A stretch of 64,000 nucleotides of DNA from Streptomyces cellulosae (GCF_000721105.1 NZ_JOEV01000025.1:186001-250000); one strand, 5' to 3'; shown: positions 1 to 10,186, counted from the stretch's first letter. Program-made: numbers and translations. The notes: generated by a model not told the origin, from the sequence alone.

Positions 1-424
1 ACGCCTGAGACACCAGGTGCTGATCTGTCCGGTCACCGACGCGGCGATGGACACCCCGTCCTACCGGCAGTTCGCGGACGGGTACTTCCTGAACAGCGCC
101 GCCATGCACGGCTACTGGCAGCAGTACGCCCCTGACCCGGACACCCGGGACCAGGGGACCGTCTCCCCGCTGCGTGCCCCCGTCCGCCGCCTTCGCGGTC
201 TGCCGCCGGCACTCGTCCTGACCGCCGAGGCGGATGTCCTGCGCGACGAGGGCGAGGCGTACGCGGCACGCCTGCGAGAGGCGGACGTCTCCGTCGTCTC
301 GGCCCGCTACCACGGCACGATCCACGGTTTCGTCGTCTTCGACCTGCTCCGGGACACGGACGCGTCCAAGGCGGCCCGGATCCAGGTAACGGACACCCTG
401 CATGCCGCGTTGCACGCGACCTGA
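1..424 (+). CDS. alpha/beta hydrolase (HSL-type esterase), C-terminal part, cut by window edge
   Basis: The reading frame is open from base 2, so the gene begins before the window; the GTG at 17 is internal, not a start. The visible ~140 residues fit the end of an alpha/beta-hydrolase fold-3 (hormone-sensitive-lipase type) esterase. They contain the core strand LRHQVLICPVTD, the acidic triad region PALVLTAEADVLRDEGEAYA, where an Asp is expected to orient the His, and the catalytic His region HGTIHGF. The nucleophile elbow and HGGG oxyanion loop lie outside the window. Substrate cannot be told from this half. The next gene is convergent (a broken AraC regulator). Confidence 0.8.
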   Translation, partial: RLRHQVLICPVTDAAMDTPSYRQFADGYFLNSAAMHGYWQQYAPDPDTRDQGTVSPLRAPVRRLRGLPPALVLTAEADVLRDEGEAYAARLREADVSVVSARYHGTIHGFVVFDLLRDTDASKAARIQVTDTLHAALHAT

Positions 425-482
425 GCGCCTGAGTGCCTGAGCCGCCCGGGAGGGCCGGGACGACCCGGCCCAGCTGGTCGGC

Positions 483-1458
483 TCAGCTCGGCTCGTCCAC
501 GCTCACGCCGTCGCCGCGGTGGCGTCGCCATTCGCTCGGGGACATCCGTACGCGGCCCGGAAGCGGCGGCTGAAGTGGCTGGGGCTGCTGAACCCGCACC
601 GGGCGGCGACGGCCGCGACGGTGAGGCGGTCGTAGCGTGCGGAGGCCAGGATCCGCCGTGCTTTGGCGAGCCGTTCGGTGATGAGCCACTGCTCCAGGCT
701 GAGGCCCGCGTCGCTCAGCAGGAGGTAGAGACGGCGCACCGAGATCGCGTGCTCGGCGGCGATCCGCTCGGGTGTCAGCCCTCGGTCTCCGAGGTGCCGC
801 CGGGCGTACGCCCTGACCCGGGCCAGCAGGGTGTCGTCCATGACCGACCGGACCGGGCGGCCTCCTCGGCGTGCGCGGCCGAGAGCAGCAGCGCGCGGAC
901 GAGTTCGGTGGTGCCCGCGGCGAGCGCCTGGGCACCGGGATCGGTCCGGAGCCGGTCCGGGTCGCGCCACACGCCCCGCAGATGGCCCAGCACGAGGTCG
1001 TGCAGCGGACTGGCGCGCAGCCGCAGGGAAGCCCTCACCACCGTCTCCACCGGCACACCGAGTCGGTCCATGTCGAACATCATCGACTGGGAGGCGCCGT
1101 CGCCGGACCAGCCGTACACCCGGGGTGACAGTTCGTGGAAGACGCAGATGTCGTCCGGGCCCGACAACTGGCGCCGGCCCGCGACTTCGGCGCGGTGGAG
1201 CCCTTCGGGCTGGAGCGATACGAAGACCACCGGACGGCTGCGAAGGTGGCGGACGTGCCGCTGCGTCCGCCGCACCTCGAAGCCCGAGTTACGGGTCGCG
1301 AAGAGGTCCAGGCCGCCCACCCGCCACAGGTTCATGCGTGCGTGAATGCCCGCCTCGGGCTCCTCGTGGAAGACGTCGTTGGGCACCGACGAATCCGTCA
1401 GAGCGTGGTGGAACGCCTCCGCCCGCTCGCGCGGCGCCACGGAGTCGAGATCGAGCAA
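483..1458 (-). pseudogene. AraC-family transcriptional regulator broken by two frameshifts
   Basis: Three reading frames must be joined to read one AraC protein. Frame one (1458 to about 850) gives an AraC-binding-like sensor domain ending near LLLSAAHAEEAA. Frame two (about 850 to 545) gives the HTH half, with LTPERIAAEHAISVRRLYLL and CGFSSPSHFSRRFRAAYG. Frame three (about 545 to 483) gives the expected tail MSPSEWRRHR and the stop. Each switch is what loss of one base would produce; at the second, TAC-GG-ATG lacks one base of a GGN codon. The joined product would be about 325 residues, normal for the family. As written, the protein would lose its DNA-binding domain. Two independent one-base losses could be true decay or sequencing error in GC runs. 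The start is probably the TTG at 1458. Confidence 0.8.
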
Positions 1459-1539
1459 CAGTACAAGTCCCCCGATCGAACCGGCCCCGGGACCGGCCCC
1501 GGGCCCACATTCTGCATGACCGACGGCACGGCCCCGTTG

Positions 1540-2601
1540 TCATCGAGGAGGGCCGCTGCTGGCGCGGATCACCAGGTCGACCGGAACGAGGGTCTCGGGG
1601 CGGGGTGGTTCACCGGAGCCGTCGATGCGGTTCAGGAGGAGGCGGAGGGAACGGGTGCCGATCTCCGCGAAGTCCGTCCGGACCGTGGTGAGGGGCGGGA
1701 GGAAGTGCGCGGCCTCCGGGATGTCGTCGTAGCCGACGACGCTGACGTCGCCGGGAACCGACCGCCCGGCCTCGTGGAAGGCGTGCAGGACGCCGAGCGC
1801 CATCTGGTCGTTGGACACGAACACGGCCGTCACCTCCGGGCGGCCGGCCAGCCGACGGCCCAGCTCGTACCCCGAGTCGGCGCTCCAGTCGCCCACGAGC
1901 GGCTCCGGGATCTCCGCGCCCGCCTCCTCCAGCGTCGCCCGCCAGCCGGCCAGCCGGTGATCGGCGGAGGTCCAGCCCGTCGGGCCCGCGATGTGCAGGA
2001 CACTCGCGTGTCCGAGCCGCAGCAGGTACTCCGTGGCCTTGCGGGCCCCGGCCCGCGAGTCACCGGTGACCAGCGGGGTCTCGGTGTCCAGGCCGTTCTC
2101 CAGCACCACCAGCGGAATGTCCAGGTGGGTGTCGGCCAGCGCCTGCCCCACCCACAGCTGCGGGGCGATCGCGATCACCCCGTCCGCGCCCTCCGCCGAG
2201 AGCCGGTCCACCGCCTCGACGACCGTGTCGTGCTCCGCGGTGTCGAGGGCGATGGAACTCACCAGGTAGCCGGCGTCCTGCGCGGCCGTGTTGATCGCCG
2301 TGAGGATCGACGCCGGGCCGTAGCGGGCCGCGTCGAAGGAGATCACCCCGAGCATCCGCGTCCGGCCGCTCGCCAGCGACCTGGCGCTGCGACTGGGCCG
2401 GTAACCGAGCGTGCGCATGGCCTCCAGCACCGCCTCCCGCGTCTCGGCGCGGACGGAGGGGTGGTCGTTGAGTACGCGGGAGACGGTCTGCTTGGACACA
2501 CCGGCCAGCCGGGCCACGTCGTCCATCACGGGGCGGGCACCCGCGAAGTTCCGTCGACTGCGCCACTTGGGAGCCGCTCCGTCGGCGGCGCTTTGGGTCA
2601 T
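1540..2601 (-). CDS. LacI-family transcriptional regulator of the beta-galactosidase module
   Basis: 353 residues from ATG 2601 (MTQSAADG). The frame stays open to 2892, but that extension runs through a tandem repeat and a terminator, so the ATG next to the HTH is preferred. The N-terminal LacI helix-turn-helix is MDDVARLAGVSKQTVSRVLN, followed by the hinge SARSLASGRT and a periplasmic-binding-protein-like effector domain (VSNDQMALGVLHAF, VSVVGYDDIPEA). It sits directly downstream of two GH35 beta-galactosidases and an MFS transporter on the same strand, separated from them by a strong hairpin. Local regulation by a beta-galactoside or its product is therefore inferred. The likely operator is the palindrome at 8378-8399. 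No copy of it is seen ahead of this gene itself. Confidence 0.9.
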   Translation of the reverse strand: MTQSAADGAAPKWRSRRNFAGARPVMDDVARLAGVSKQTVSRVLNDHPSVRAETREAVLEAMRTLGYRPSRSARSLASGRTRMLGVISFDAARYGPASILTAINTAAQDAGYLVSSIALDTAEHDTVVEAVDRLSAEGADGVIAIAPQLWVGQALADTHLDIPLVVLENGLDTETPLVTGDSRAGARKATEYLLRLGHASVLHIAGPTGWTSADHRLAGWRATLEEAGAEIPEPLVGDWSADSGYELGRRLAGRPEVTAVFVSNDQMALGVLHAFHEAGRSVPGDVSVVGYDDIPEAAHFLPPLTTVRTDFAEIGTRSLRLLLNRIDGSGEPPRPETLVPVDLVIRASSGPPR

Positions 2602-2721
2602 GGTGGCAGTTCCTCGACATCGTGGCGGCGGTGTTGTGGTCCCGCCCGGCAGGATCACAGCATAGGCCGGGCTGACGACGGAGGGGCCGAGGACCGGGAG
2701 CTGTTCGGCGGATCCTTCCGG

Positions 2722-2763
2722 GGTGCGGGGTGCGGGGTGCGGGGTGCGGGGTGCGGGGTGCGG
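2722..2763. repeat. 7-bp tandem repeat GGTGCGG, six copies
   Basis: Six head-to-tail perfect copies of GGTGCGG lie in the gap between the GH35 operon end and the LacI gene, directly before the terminator hairpin. There is no coding role. Copy number is likely to vary between strains by slippage. Confidence 0.9.
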
Positions 2764-2792
2764 TGCGGGTGCTCGGAGCCGGTGTGGTCGGG

Positions 2793-2823
2793 GACGGAAG
2801 GATCGGTAGCCGATCCTTCCGTC
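2793..2823 (-). terminator. strong hairpin after the GH35 operon
   Basis: Perfect 14-bp arms (GACGGAAGGATCGG and its complement) with a 3-nt TAG loop, 30 bp past the stop of the second GH35 gene. The stem should end transcription of the MFS-GH35-GH35 operon before lacI. There is no U-tract, as usual in Streptomyces. Confidence 0.8.
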
Positions 2824-2852
2824 GCCGCCTGAACGCGTGACCGCTCGCATCC

Positions 2853-5255
2853 TCAGCCCGCCCGGACCTTCCACACCCGGCGGGTGATCCACCGGGCGCC
2901 TGTCACGGCCGCCGTCATCGCCCCGTCACCCGCCTCCTCCGGCACGTACACCGTCGTGGCCGCGTGCGCGGCCGCGTGCAATGGCAGCACCCGCAGCCGT
3001 AGGCCCTGCGCGCGCAGCGCCTCGCCGGGCAGCCGGTCAAGGGCGATGTCCCAGTCCCGGCCGGAGAAGAACTGGTCGGCGACGAGCGTGTCACCCACGT
3101 ACGCCCGCCCCACGTCCCCGCTCCAGCGCAGCCGCAGCAGCGTCCCCGGCGGCAGCCCGTCCGGTACGTCGACGTGGTACTCGGCGGCCACGCCGTCGAA
3201 GTACTTCTCCGCGGGCGCGCTCGCCCGTCCCTGTACGCCGGTCACGGTCTCCGGCGCCGGACCGGCCGGGCGGACCAGGGTGAGGGACACGGCGGTGTCC
3301 CCGCCCTCCGCGTCGCCCCCCACCGCATAGCGGGTGAACACTCCGTCCGCCGACTCGGTGACCCTCGCTCCCTCGTCCACGACCGGCGCCCGCTCGGGGG
3401 CGGGCAGCACCGCGAAGGACACAGCGGTGGGCCCGCCGTGCAGCCGTACCTCATCCCGGTCGAAGACCACGCCCGCCTCGCACAGCACCAGCCGCCGCGC
3501 GCCCCAGGCCTCGCCCCGGTAGGCGGTACGGGCCGTCGTCGCGTCCAGGACCAGCAGGCCGACCCGCCCGCCGGCCACCGTGTCCACGTCGACCAGGGCG
3601 TCCGTGCCGGGCCGCAGCCCGGTGACCAGCAGCCGTCCGCCGACCGGTGTGATGTCCCCGGAGGGCGTCCCCACCGAGGCCACCGTCGAGGCGTCCAGGG
3701 CGAGTTCGGGAGCGATGCCCTCGGTGGCGGCCAGCACCAGGACCGTGCGGCCGTCCGCCTCGACGGTGCACACGGGCTGCGCGGTGGCCCACTCCAGCCG
3801 CAGCCCCGCGACCTCCAGCCGCAGCGGCCAGAGGAAGTAGGCTCCGGCCGGGACGGTCACGGGGCTGCTCGGAAGCGCCAACTCTCCGCCCCCGCCCGGG
3901 AACTCGACCGTGAACGACGTGTCCCGATGCTCCGGCAGCGGCTCGTGCGGCTGGTGGTTGTTGACGAACAGGAAACCCGAGTCGCCGTCGGCGCGCACGG
4001 CCCAGCGCAGCGTCTCCTGGTCGCCCTGTCCGTCCGGGCGCTGTTCGGGCAGCACCGACTCCATCGGTGCGACGAGGTGCCCGAAGTCCGCCAACAACAG
4101 CTGCTGGAGACGCAGTTCGTGGTACGTCGGCCGGTACTGGCCGTACTCGCCGAGCGGCGCCTGGAAGTCGTACGTCAGGACGGGCAGGTCGTTGGGGTAG
4201 CCGGTGGCGTGGGACTCCTGGAGGGTCGTGAGTTCACCGGCGGGGTTGGTGCCGCCGTGGAACATGTAGAAGCCCTGCCAGACCGAACCACAGCCGATCT
4301 TCGTGAGGCCGAGCGCACCGATGTCGTCGGGGTCGACGCGCGGCCGACGGTGGTACGAAAGCGCCATGCCGCCGCCCAACTCGCAGGTGGCCCAAGGGAA
4401 TCGGTCCGCGAACACGTCCGGTTCGCCGCCGCGCACGGTGGTGGGTCTGAGGTCGGCGCCGATGCCCTCGTCGTCGCGCTGGTGGGTGAAGAAGAAGTGC
4501 TTGCGGCAGGTGTCGGGCCAGCCGCCGTCCGCCTCGGTCCAGAAGGCCTCGGTGTAGCCGCCGTACAGCGGAAGCAACTCGTCGGGCGGGAGCTGGACAC
4601 CGCCCCAGGCGGTCGAGGTCCACAGTGGTGCGCTCAGGCCGGCCTGTTGGGCCATGCGTTTCAGGGTGAGGAGGTGGCCGGGCTGGTCGTAGAGCTCGTT
4701 CTCGATCTGGATCGCCACGATCGGGCCGCCGTGCGCGCGGTCCAGGCCGCGCAGTTGCCCGGCGACGGCCGTGAACCAGGCCCGTACGGGTTCCAGATAC
4801 GCCGGGTCGTCGGTGCGCGGGACGCAGTCGCGGGCCAGCAGCCAGTCGGGCAGACCCCCGCCCCGGACCTCCGCGTGCGACCAGGGGCCGATGCGCGGGA
4901 CGAAGTCCAGACCGTGCCGGGCGCACAGCTCGGCGAAGCGGCGCAGGTCGCGGTCGCCGTCGAAGCGGACCCGGCCCTCGATCTCCTCGTGGTGGATCCA
5001 GATGACGTAGCTGGCGACGGCTGTGACACCGCCGGCCTTCATCTTCAGCAGCTCCTCCTCCCACTCGCCCGCCGGATACCGGGAGTAGTGGAACTCGCCG
5101 GACACCGGGAACCAGGGGCGCCCGCCGCGGGTGAGCCAACGGCTGGTGACCTCGATGGGGTCGGGCACGCCGGGGGCGTCGGCGAAGGGCAGGTGTCCCG
5201 TCAGCGGCGGCCCGGCGGGGGAGGGGACCCGCAGGCGGTGCGGGCGGGTCGTCAC
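2853..5255 (-). CDS. GH35-family beta-galactosidase (large form)
   Basis: 800 residues from GTG 5255, which overlaps the TGA of the upstream GH35 gene as GTGA. The longer open frame upstream is antisense-like and rejected. The catalytic (beta/alpha)8 domain starts near residue 35. It has GGPIVAIQIENE around 176-187, whose last Glu (~187) is the expected acid/base, and CELGGGMALSYH around 291-302, whose Glu (~292) is the probable nucleophile. Beta-sandwich domains follow to the C-terminus. No signal peptide is seen, so it probably acts in the cytoplasm on imported galactosides. It is related to but clearly divergent from its 586-residue neighbour (acid/base motif ends ENEL rather than ENEYG), which suggests different linkages or substrates. 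Exact specificity cannot be assigned. Confidence 0.88.
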   Translation of the reverse strand: MTTRPHRLRVPSPAGPPLTGHLPFADAPGVPDPIEVTSRWLTRGGRPWFPVSGEFHYSRYPAGEWEEELLKMKAGGVTAVASYVIWIHHEEIEGRVRFDGDRDLRRFAELCARHGLDFVPRIGPWSHAEVRGGGLPDWLLARDCVPRTDDPAYLEPVRAWFTAVAGQLRGLDRAHGGPIVAIQIENELYDQPGHLLTLKRMAQQAGLSAPLWTSTAWGGVQLPPDELLPLYGGYTEAFWTEADGGWPDTCRKHFFFTHQRDDEGIGADLRPTTVRGGEPDVFADRFPWATCELGGGMALSYHRRPRVDPDDIGALGLTKIGCGSVWQGFYMFHGGTNPAGELTTLQESHATGYPNDLPVLTYDFQAPLGEYGQYRPTYHELRLQQLLLADFGHLVAPMESVLPEQRPDGQGDQETLRWAVRADGDSGFLFVNNHQPHEPLPEHRDTSFTVEFPGGGGELALPSSPVTVPAGAYFLWPLRLEVAGLRLEWATAQPVCTVEADGRTVLVLAATEGIAPELALDASTVASVGTPSGDITPVGGRLLVTGLRPGTDALVDVDTVAGGRVGLLVLDATTARTAYRGEAWGARRLVLCEAGVVFDRDEVRLHGGPTAVSFAVLPAPERAPVVDEGARVTESADGVFTRYAVGGDAEGGDTAVSLTLVRPAGPAPETVTGVQGRASAPAEKYFDGVAAEYHVDVPDGLPPGTLLRLRWSGDVGRAYVGDTLVADQFFSGRDWDIALDRLPGEALRAQGLRLRVLPLHAAAHAATTVYVPEEAGDGAMTAAVTGARWITRRVWKVRAG

Positions 5256-7012
5256 TGGCCCTCCGGTCCGAGGTCGGGAGTGTCGGTGAGCTGGGCGCGG
5301 GTGCCGGTGGTGGCGTGCAGCTCCAGCAGGACGAGCTCGTTGGCGCCGGGACGCAGCACCGGGCCGGGCACGTACAGGGTGCGCTGCGGACCGCGGTTCC
5401 AGTAGCGGCCGAGATGGAAACCGTTCACCCACGCCTGGCCCTTGGTCCAGCCCGGCAGCGAGAGGAACGTGTCGGCGGGAACGTCCACCTCGAAGGTGCC
5501 CCGGTGGAACGCGGGCACGGAGTCCGTGGCCGCGCCGGACGGCCCGAACGGCACCGCGCCCAGGTCACCCAGCGGCACGGGCCGGCACTCCCAGCCGTCC
5601 AGGGCGGCGCCTTGGAAGGTCACCGGACCGAGCAGCCCCTTGGGCGCGCCGATGCGCGGTCCGTAGTTCACCCCGCCCTGGTTCTCCACCAGCACCTCCA
5701 GCACGGCACCGGAGTGCGGCACCCGCACCGGCAGCGTCTCGTCGCGGCGTTCGCGTTCCAGTACGCCGACGGAGGCACCGTCCACGAACACCTGGGCGCG
5801 GTCGCCGACCCCGCCCCCGAAGTGCAGCAGCCCGTCACCCGCGGTCGGGACCGTGGTGCGGTACAGCACATGGCCGGTGTGCACGCCGAGTTCGTTCATC
5901 GTGACCGGGTCCTGCGTGCGGGTGCCGCCGTCCAGTGTGCGCAGATACGGCAACAGCGGCGCCCGATGGTCCAAGTCGACGGTGGTCGGCGGGAGTTTGG
6001 GGCCCGGCGCGGGCACCGGCTCGTCCGGGACCGGGGCGTGCCGCGCGATCACCTCACGGAACGCGTGGTACTTGGGGCCGGGGTCGCCGCTCTCGGTGAG
6101 CGGGGCGTCGTAGTCGTACGACGTGATGGTGGGCACGTAGGTGTGGTGGTGGTTGGCGCCGTTGGTGAAGCCGAAGTTGGTGCCGCCGTGGAACATGTAG
6201 ATGTTGACGGAGGCACCCGCGGACAGCAGCCGGTCCAGGTCCGCCGCCGCGGTCTCGGCCGACCGGCGGTGGTGCGGGCCGCCCCAGTGGTCGAACCAGC
6301 CGATCCAGAACTCCGCGCACATCAGCGGCCCTTCGGGCTGGTGCGCGCGCAGCGCGGCCAGATGCTCGTCCACCCGGCTGCCGAACGTGCCCGTGCTGAG
6401 CGTGCCGGGCAGGCTGCCGGCGGTCAGGTGCTCGGCGTTGGCCTGGTCGCAGGTGAACAGCAGCTCGTCGACGCCCCGGGAGCGCAGCGCCTGTTCGACG
6501 TGCTTGAGGTACGCGGTGTCGTCGCCGTACGCGCCGTACTCGTTCTCCACCTGTACGGCGATCACCGGGCCGCCGTTCGCGGCGAGGTACGGCAGCAGCG
6601 GCGGCAGCAACTGGTCGAGGTAGCGGTCGAACGCGTCGGTGAAGCGGGGGTCGCTGGTGCGCAGCCGGATGTCGGAATCAGAGATCAGCCACGCGGGCAG
6701 CCCGCCGTCGTCCCACTCGGCGCAGATGTACGGCCCCGGACGCAGCAGCACCCGCAGGCCCTCCGCCCGCGCCAGCCGCAGGAAGCGGGGCAGGTCGAGC
6801 AGGCCGTCGAGGACGAGCGTGCCGGGTTCCGGCTCGTGGAGGTTCCACGGCAGGTACGTCTCGACGGTGTTGAGTCCCATCAGGCGTGCCTTGCGCAGCC
6901 GGTCCGCCCACTGGTCGGGATGGACGCGGAAGTAGTGAATGGCCCCGGAGATGATCCGGAACGGCTCGCCGTGCAGGAGGAATCCGTCGGACGTCGTCGT
7001 CAGAGCGGGCAT
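5252..7012 (-). CDS. GH35 beta-galactosidase
   Basis: 586 residues, ATG start with a purine-rich AAGGGAAG ribosome site. This is a textbook GH35 enzyme. FRIISGAIHYFRVHPDQW opens the barrel, GGPVIAVQVENEYG (about 148-160) carries the acid/base Glu (~158), and LMCAEFWIGWFDHWGG (about 231-246) carries the nucleophile Glu (~234). C-terminal jelly-roll domains end in WVNGFHLGRYWNRGPQ, typical of the family. There is no secretion signal, so cytoplasmic hydrolysis of terminal beta-galactose from imported oligosaccharides is inferred. It is second in an operon: MFS transporter 131 bp upstream, second GH35 overlapping by 4 bp downstream. Confidence 0.95.
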   Translation of the reverse strand: MPALTTTSDGFLLHGEPFRIISGAIHYFRVHPDQWADRLRKARLMGLNTVETYLPWNLHEPEPGTLVLDGLLDLPRFLRLARAEGLRVLLRPGPYICAEWDDGGLPAWLISDSDIRLRTSDPRFTDAFDRYLDQLLPPLLPYLAANGGPVIAVQVENEYGAYGDDTAYLKHVEQALRSRGVDELLFTCDQANAEHLTAGSLPGTLSTGTFGSRVDEHLAALRAHQPEGPLMCAEFWIGWFDHWGGPHHRRSAETAAADLDRLLSAGASVNIYMFHGGTNFGFTNGANHHHTYVPTITSYDYDAPLTESGDPGPKYHAFREVIARHAPVPDEPVPAPGPKLPPTTVDLDHRAPLLPYLRTLDGGTRTQDPVTMNELGVHTGHVLYRTTVPTAGDGLLHFGGGVGDRAQVFVDGASVGVLERERRDETLPVRVPHSGAVLEVLVENQGGVNYGPRIGAPKGLLGPVTFQGAALDGWECRPVPLGDLGAVPFGPSGAATDSVPAFHRGTFEVDVPADTFLSLPGWTKGQAWVNGFHLGRYWNRGPQRTLYVPGPVLRPGANELVLLELHATTGTRAQLTDTPDLGPEGQ

Positions 7013-7142
7013 GTGGGACTTCCCTTCGGGTCTGAACAGCGGGCCTGATGCACAGGGGGTCGAGCGGGGCGGGCCGCAGGCGCGGGCCCGCCCGGGGCGT
7101 CCGTGGGCTCGGTCGGGGTGGGTGGGAGAGGGGCAGGACGGT

Positions 7143-8351
7143 TCAGCGCACTCGCGTGCCGCGGATCAACCACAGTGTCGCGACCAGGCACAGCGCCGAG
7201 ATCCCGCACAGCAGCAGTGGGACCGCGCGGATGCCGGCCGCCTCGATGGCCCTGCCGAGTGCCGGTCCGGCGGCGACACCGCCGACCATGGAGGCGGCGA
7301 TGACGAGGGCACCGGCCCGGCGGGCGCTCGGGGCCGCCCGGTGCAGCCAGGGCAGTCCGGTGGGGAAGATCGGCGCGATGAACAGACCGACCCCGGCGTA
7401 CGCGTACGGCGCGAGGGCCGGGACCGCGGCCAGCAGCAGACAGACCGTCATCCCCGCACAGGAGACCGTGATGATGGCCTGCGCGGAGAAGCGCAGCGCG
7501 ATCGGGGCGACCAGGAACCGGCCGACGGTCATCATCAGCCAGTACACGGAGGTGGCGGTCGCGGCGACGCCGGCGCCGTAGCCGACGGTCTCCAGATGGG
7601 TGGGCTCCCAGCCGCCGACGCCGGCCTCGATGCCCACGTGCAGGACGTACAGCGCGACGAACACCGCGAGCACCGAGCCGAGGCTGCGGCCGAGGGCCCC
7701 CGTCCCGCCGGGCGCCGGGGAGCCGGACGGTTGCGGCGCCCGGTCGCGTACGCCCTTCAGGCACAGCAGCAACGGCAGGTTGGCGAGCGCGAAACCGAGG
7801 AAGACCGCCGGGTAGTGCTCCGATCCGACCGCGCCGATCAGTGCCGGACCGAGGATCGCGCCGACGCCGAAGTGCGCGTTGAGGATGTTCAGCATCGCGG
7901 TCGAACGGTGACCGAAGCCGACCGCGAACAGCTGGTTGAGGCCGTAGTCGATGCCGCCGAAACCGAGCCCGGCGAACAGGGCCGCGGTCAGCGCGGTGGG
8001 CCAGTTCGGCGCCAGCGCGAAACCGGCCGCGCCGACCGCCATGAGCAGGTAGGAGGCCCCGAGGATCTGCCGGTTGCCCAGCCGGCCGTAGAGCCGGTCG
8101 AACAACAGGACCCCTGCCACCCCGCCGACGAAGTGGGCGCTCAGCCCCAGCCCGGCGGCCGAGGGCGTCAGCGCGAACTCCTCGCGGAACGCCGGGATGG
8201 CCGGCCCGTACAGGGCCTGGAGGGCTCCGATCAGGACGAAGCCCACGCAGGAGGCCACCACGGCGGCGGGACTGAAGATCGGAGACTTCGGCCGCGCCTC
8301 GACGGGCGACACCGGCCCGGTGCTGTCGACAACTCGCTCTTCCCTGGGCAC
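7143..8351 (-). CDS. MFS transporter, probable galactoside permease
   Basis: 402 residues from GTG 8351 (VPREERVVDS), chosen because a GAGAGGGG ribosome site precedes it. The longer frame to 8411 would start inside the palindromic operator. About twelve hydrophobic segments span the protein, with a short hydrophilic loop in the middle (GVRDRAPQPSGSPAPGGTG). The N-half resembles the FucP/sugar-permease-like branch of the major facilitator superfamily (LYGPAIPAFREEFALTPSAAGL, GRLGNRQILGASY). It is the first gene of the GH35 operon, so uptake of a beta-galactoside is inferred from context and not from residues. Expression is probably controlled through the operator 27 bp upstream. Confidence 0.85.
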   Translation of the reverse strand: MPREERVVDSTGPVSPVEARPKSPIFSPAAVVASCVGFVLIGALQALYGPAIPAFREEFALTPSAAGLGLSAHFVGGVAGVLLFDRLYGRLGNRQILGASYLLMAVGAAGFALAPNWPTALTAALFAGLGFGGIDYGLNQLFAVGFGHRSTAMLNILNAHFGVGAILGPALIGAVGSEHYPAVFLGFALANLPLLLCLKGVRDRAPQPSGSPAPGGTGALGRSLGSVLAVFVALYVLHVGIEAGVGGWEPTHLETVGYGAGVAATATSVYWLMMTVGRFLVAPIALRFSAQAIITVSCAGMTVCLLLAAVPALAPYAYAGVGLFIAPIFPTGLPWLHRAAPSARRAGALVIAASMVGGVAAGPALGRAIEAAGIRAVPLLLCGISALCLVATLWLIRGTRVR

Positions 8352-8377
8352 AGCACCCCTCTCGTTCGCTCCTGCAA

Positions 8378-8399
8378 GTGATGTTACCGGTAACATCAC
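8378..8399. promoter_or_regulatory. LacI-type operator palindrome before the MFS/GH35 operon
   Basis: A 22-bp perfect palindrome with core TGATGTTACCGGTAACATCA, flanked by G and C. It lies 26 bp upstream of the MFS start codon. The central CG and TTACCGGTAA form match LacI/GalR-family operators. The presumed ligand is the LacI protein encoded at 1540-2601. Confidence 0.8.
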
Positions 8400-8451
8400 G
8401 GCCGTCGTCAAGATCTCGGTCAGGGGTGAATCGCGGGAAGTGGAAGCGACG

Positions 8452-8487
8452 TTGGACTTTCAGTCCAAGCATTGGACGTGTAGTCTA
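8452..8487. promoter_or_regulatory. tandem inverted repeats before the YheO-type regulator
   Basis: TTGGACT-TTC-AGTCCAA (8452-8468) is a perfect inverted repeat. A second, weaker copy TTGGAC-GTGT-AGTCTA starts exactly 20 bp later, two helical turns away. The pair lies 30-65 bp upstream of the regulator start and is a candidate autoregulatory site. Confidence 0.5.
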
Positions 8488-8516
8488 GAAGGACTGACGG
8501 GGAGAGGGGTGGTGCG

Positions 8517-9208
8517 ATGTCGGCCGCAGAGGGCCGTGAGGCCGAGCGGGACGCGATCCTCGCCGCGCTGAAGCCGGTCGTCGACGGGCTGGTGGCGACG
8601 TTCGGTCCGATGTGCGAGGTGGTCCTCCATGACTACCGGCAGCCGGAGAGGTCGGTGGTCGCCCTCGCCGGCGCGGTGACCGGGCGTGCGGTGGGCGGGG
8701 CGATGAGCGAGATCGGCATGCGCGTGGTCGCACGCGGCGACGAGGCGGCCGACGAGCTGAACTACCTCACCCGCACGGACAGCGGCCGGATCGTCAAGTC
8801 CTCCACGATGGTGCTGCGGGACTCGACGGGCGCGGTGTTCGGCGCCCTGTGCGTCAACCTGGACGTCTCCGCCGTCACCGAGACCCACGCCCTGCTCGGC
8901 GCCCTGGCCGGCGTCGGCGGGACCCCCGCCGAACTGCCGGTCACCACCTTCGGCAATGACATCGGCGCCGTCGTCGACGTGATACTCGACGGCCACCAGC
9001 TCCACCAGAACCGGCCGTGGGCGGCCCTCGGCCGGACGGAGCGCCTGGAGCTGTTCCGCGGCCTCGACGAGCGGGGGGTCTTCGCCGTGCGGCGCGCGGT
9101 GGAACAGGTCGCCGCCCGGCTCGGCATCTCCCGCGCCTCCGCGTACAGCTACCTCTCCCAGGCCCGTGCCGGGACCGACGTGACATCCGACTCCCCTGGA
9201 GGACACGC

Positions 9209-9212
<4 letters not shown>
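8517..9212 (+). CDS. YheO-like PAS/HTH transcriptional regulator
   Basis: 231 residues. Residues about 10-120 match the YheO-like PAS domain (VVDGLVATFGPMCEVVLHDY, SEIGMRVVARG, NYLTRTDSGRIVKSSTMVLRD, ALCVNLDVSAV). The C-terminus is the HTH_22 domain usual in this family (FAVRRAVEQVAARLGISRASAYSYLSQAR). Members such as DauR control amino-acid catabolic genes. Here the gene overlaps the downstream PLP dehydratase by a GTGA junction, so it probably senses an amino acid or derivative and controls its own operon through the repeats at 8452-8487. ATG 8517 follows a GGGGAGAGG ribosome site. Confidence 0.88.

Positions 9213-10186
<974 letters not shown>

Noticed and set aside
2722..2763. Regulatory heptamer array for the LacI gene
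   Set aside because: Perfect short head-to-tail copies look like slippage; no dyad symmetry or link to the regulator is visible.
3174..7048. Long open frames antisense to the two GH35 genes
   Set aside because: Catalytic motifs of GH35 lie on the minus strand; the plus frames show no motif and only GC-driven composition.
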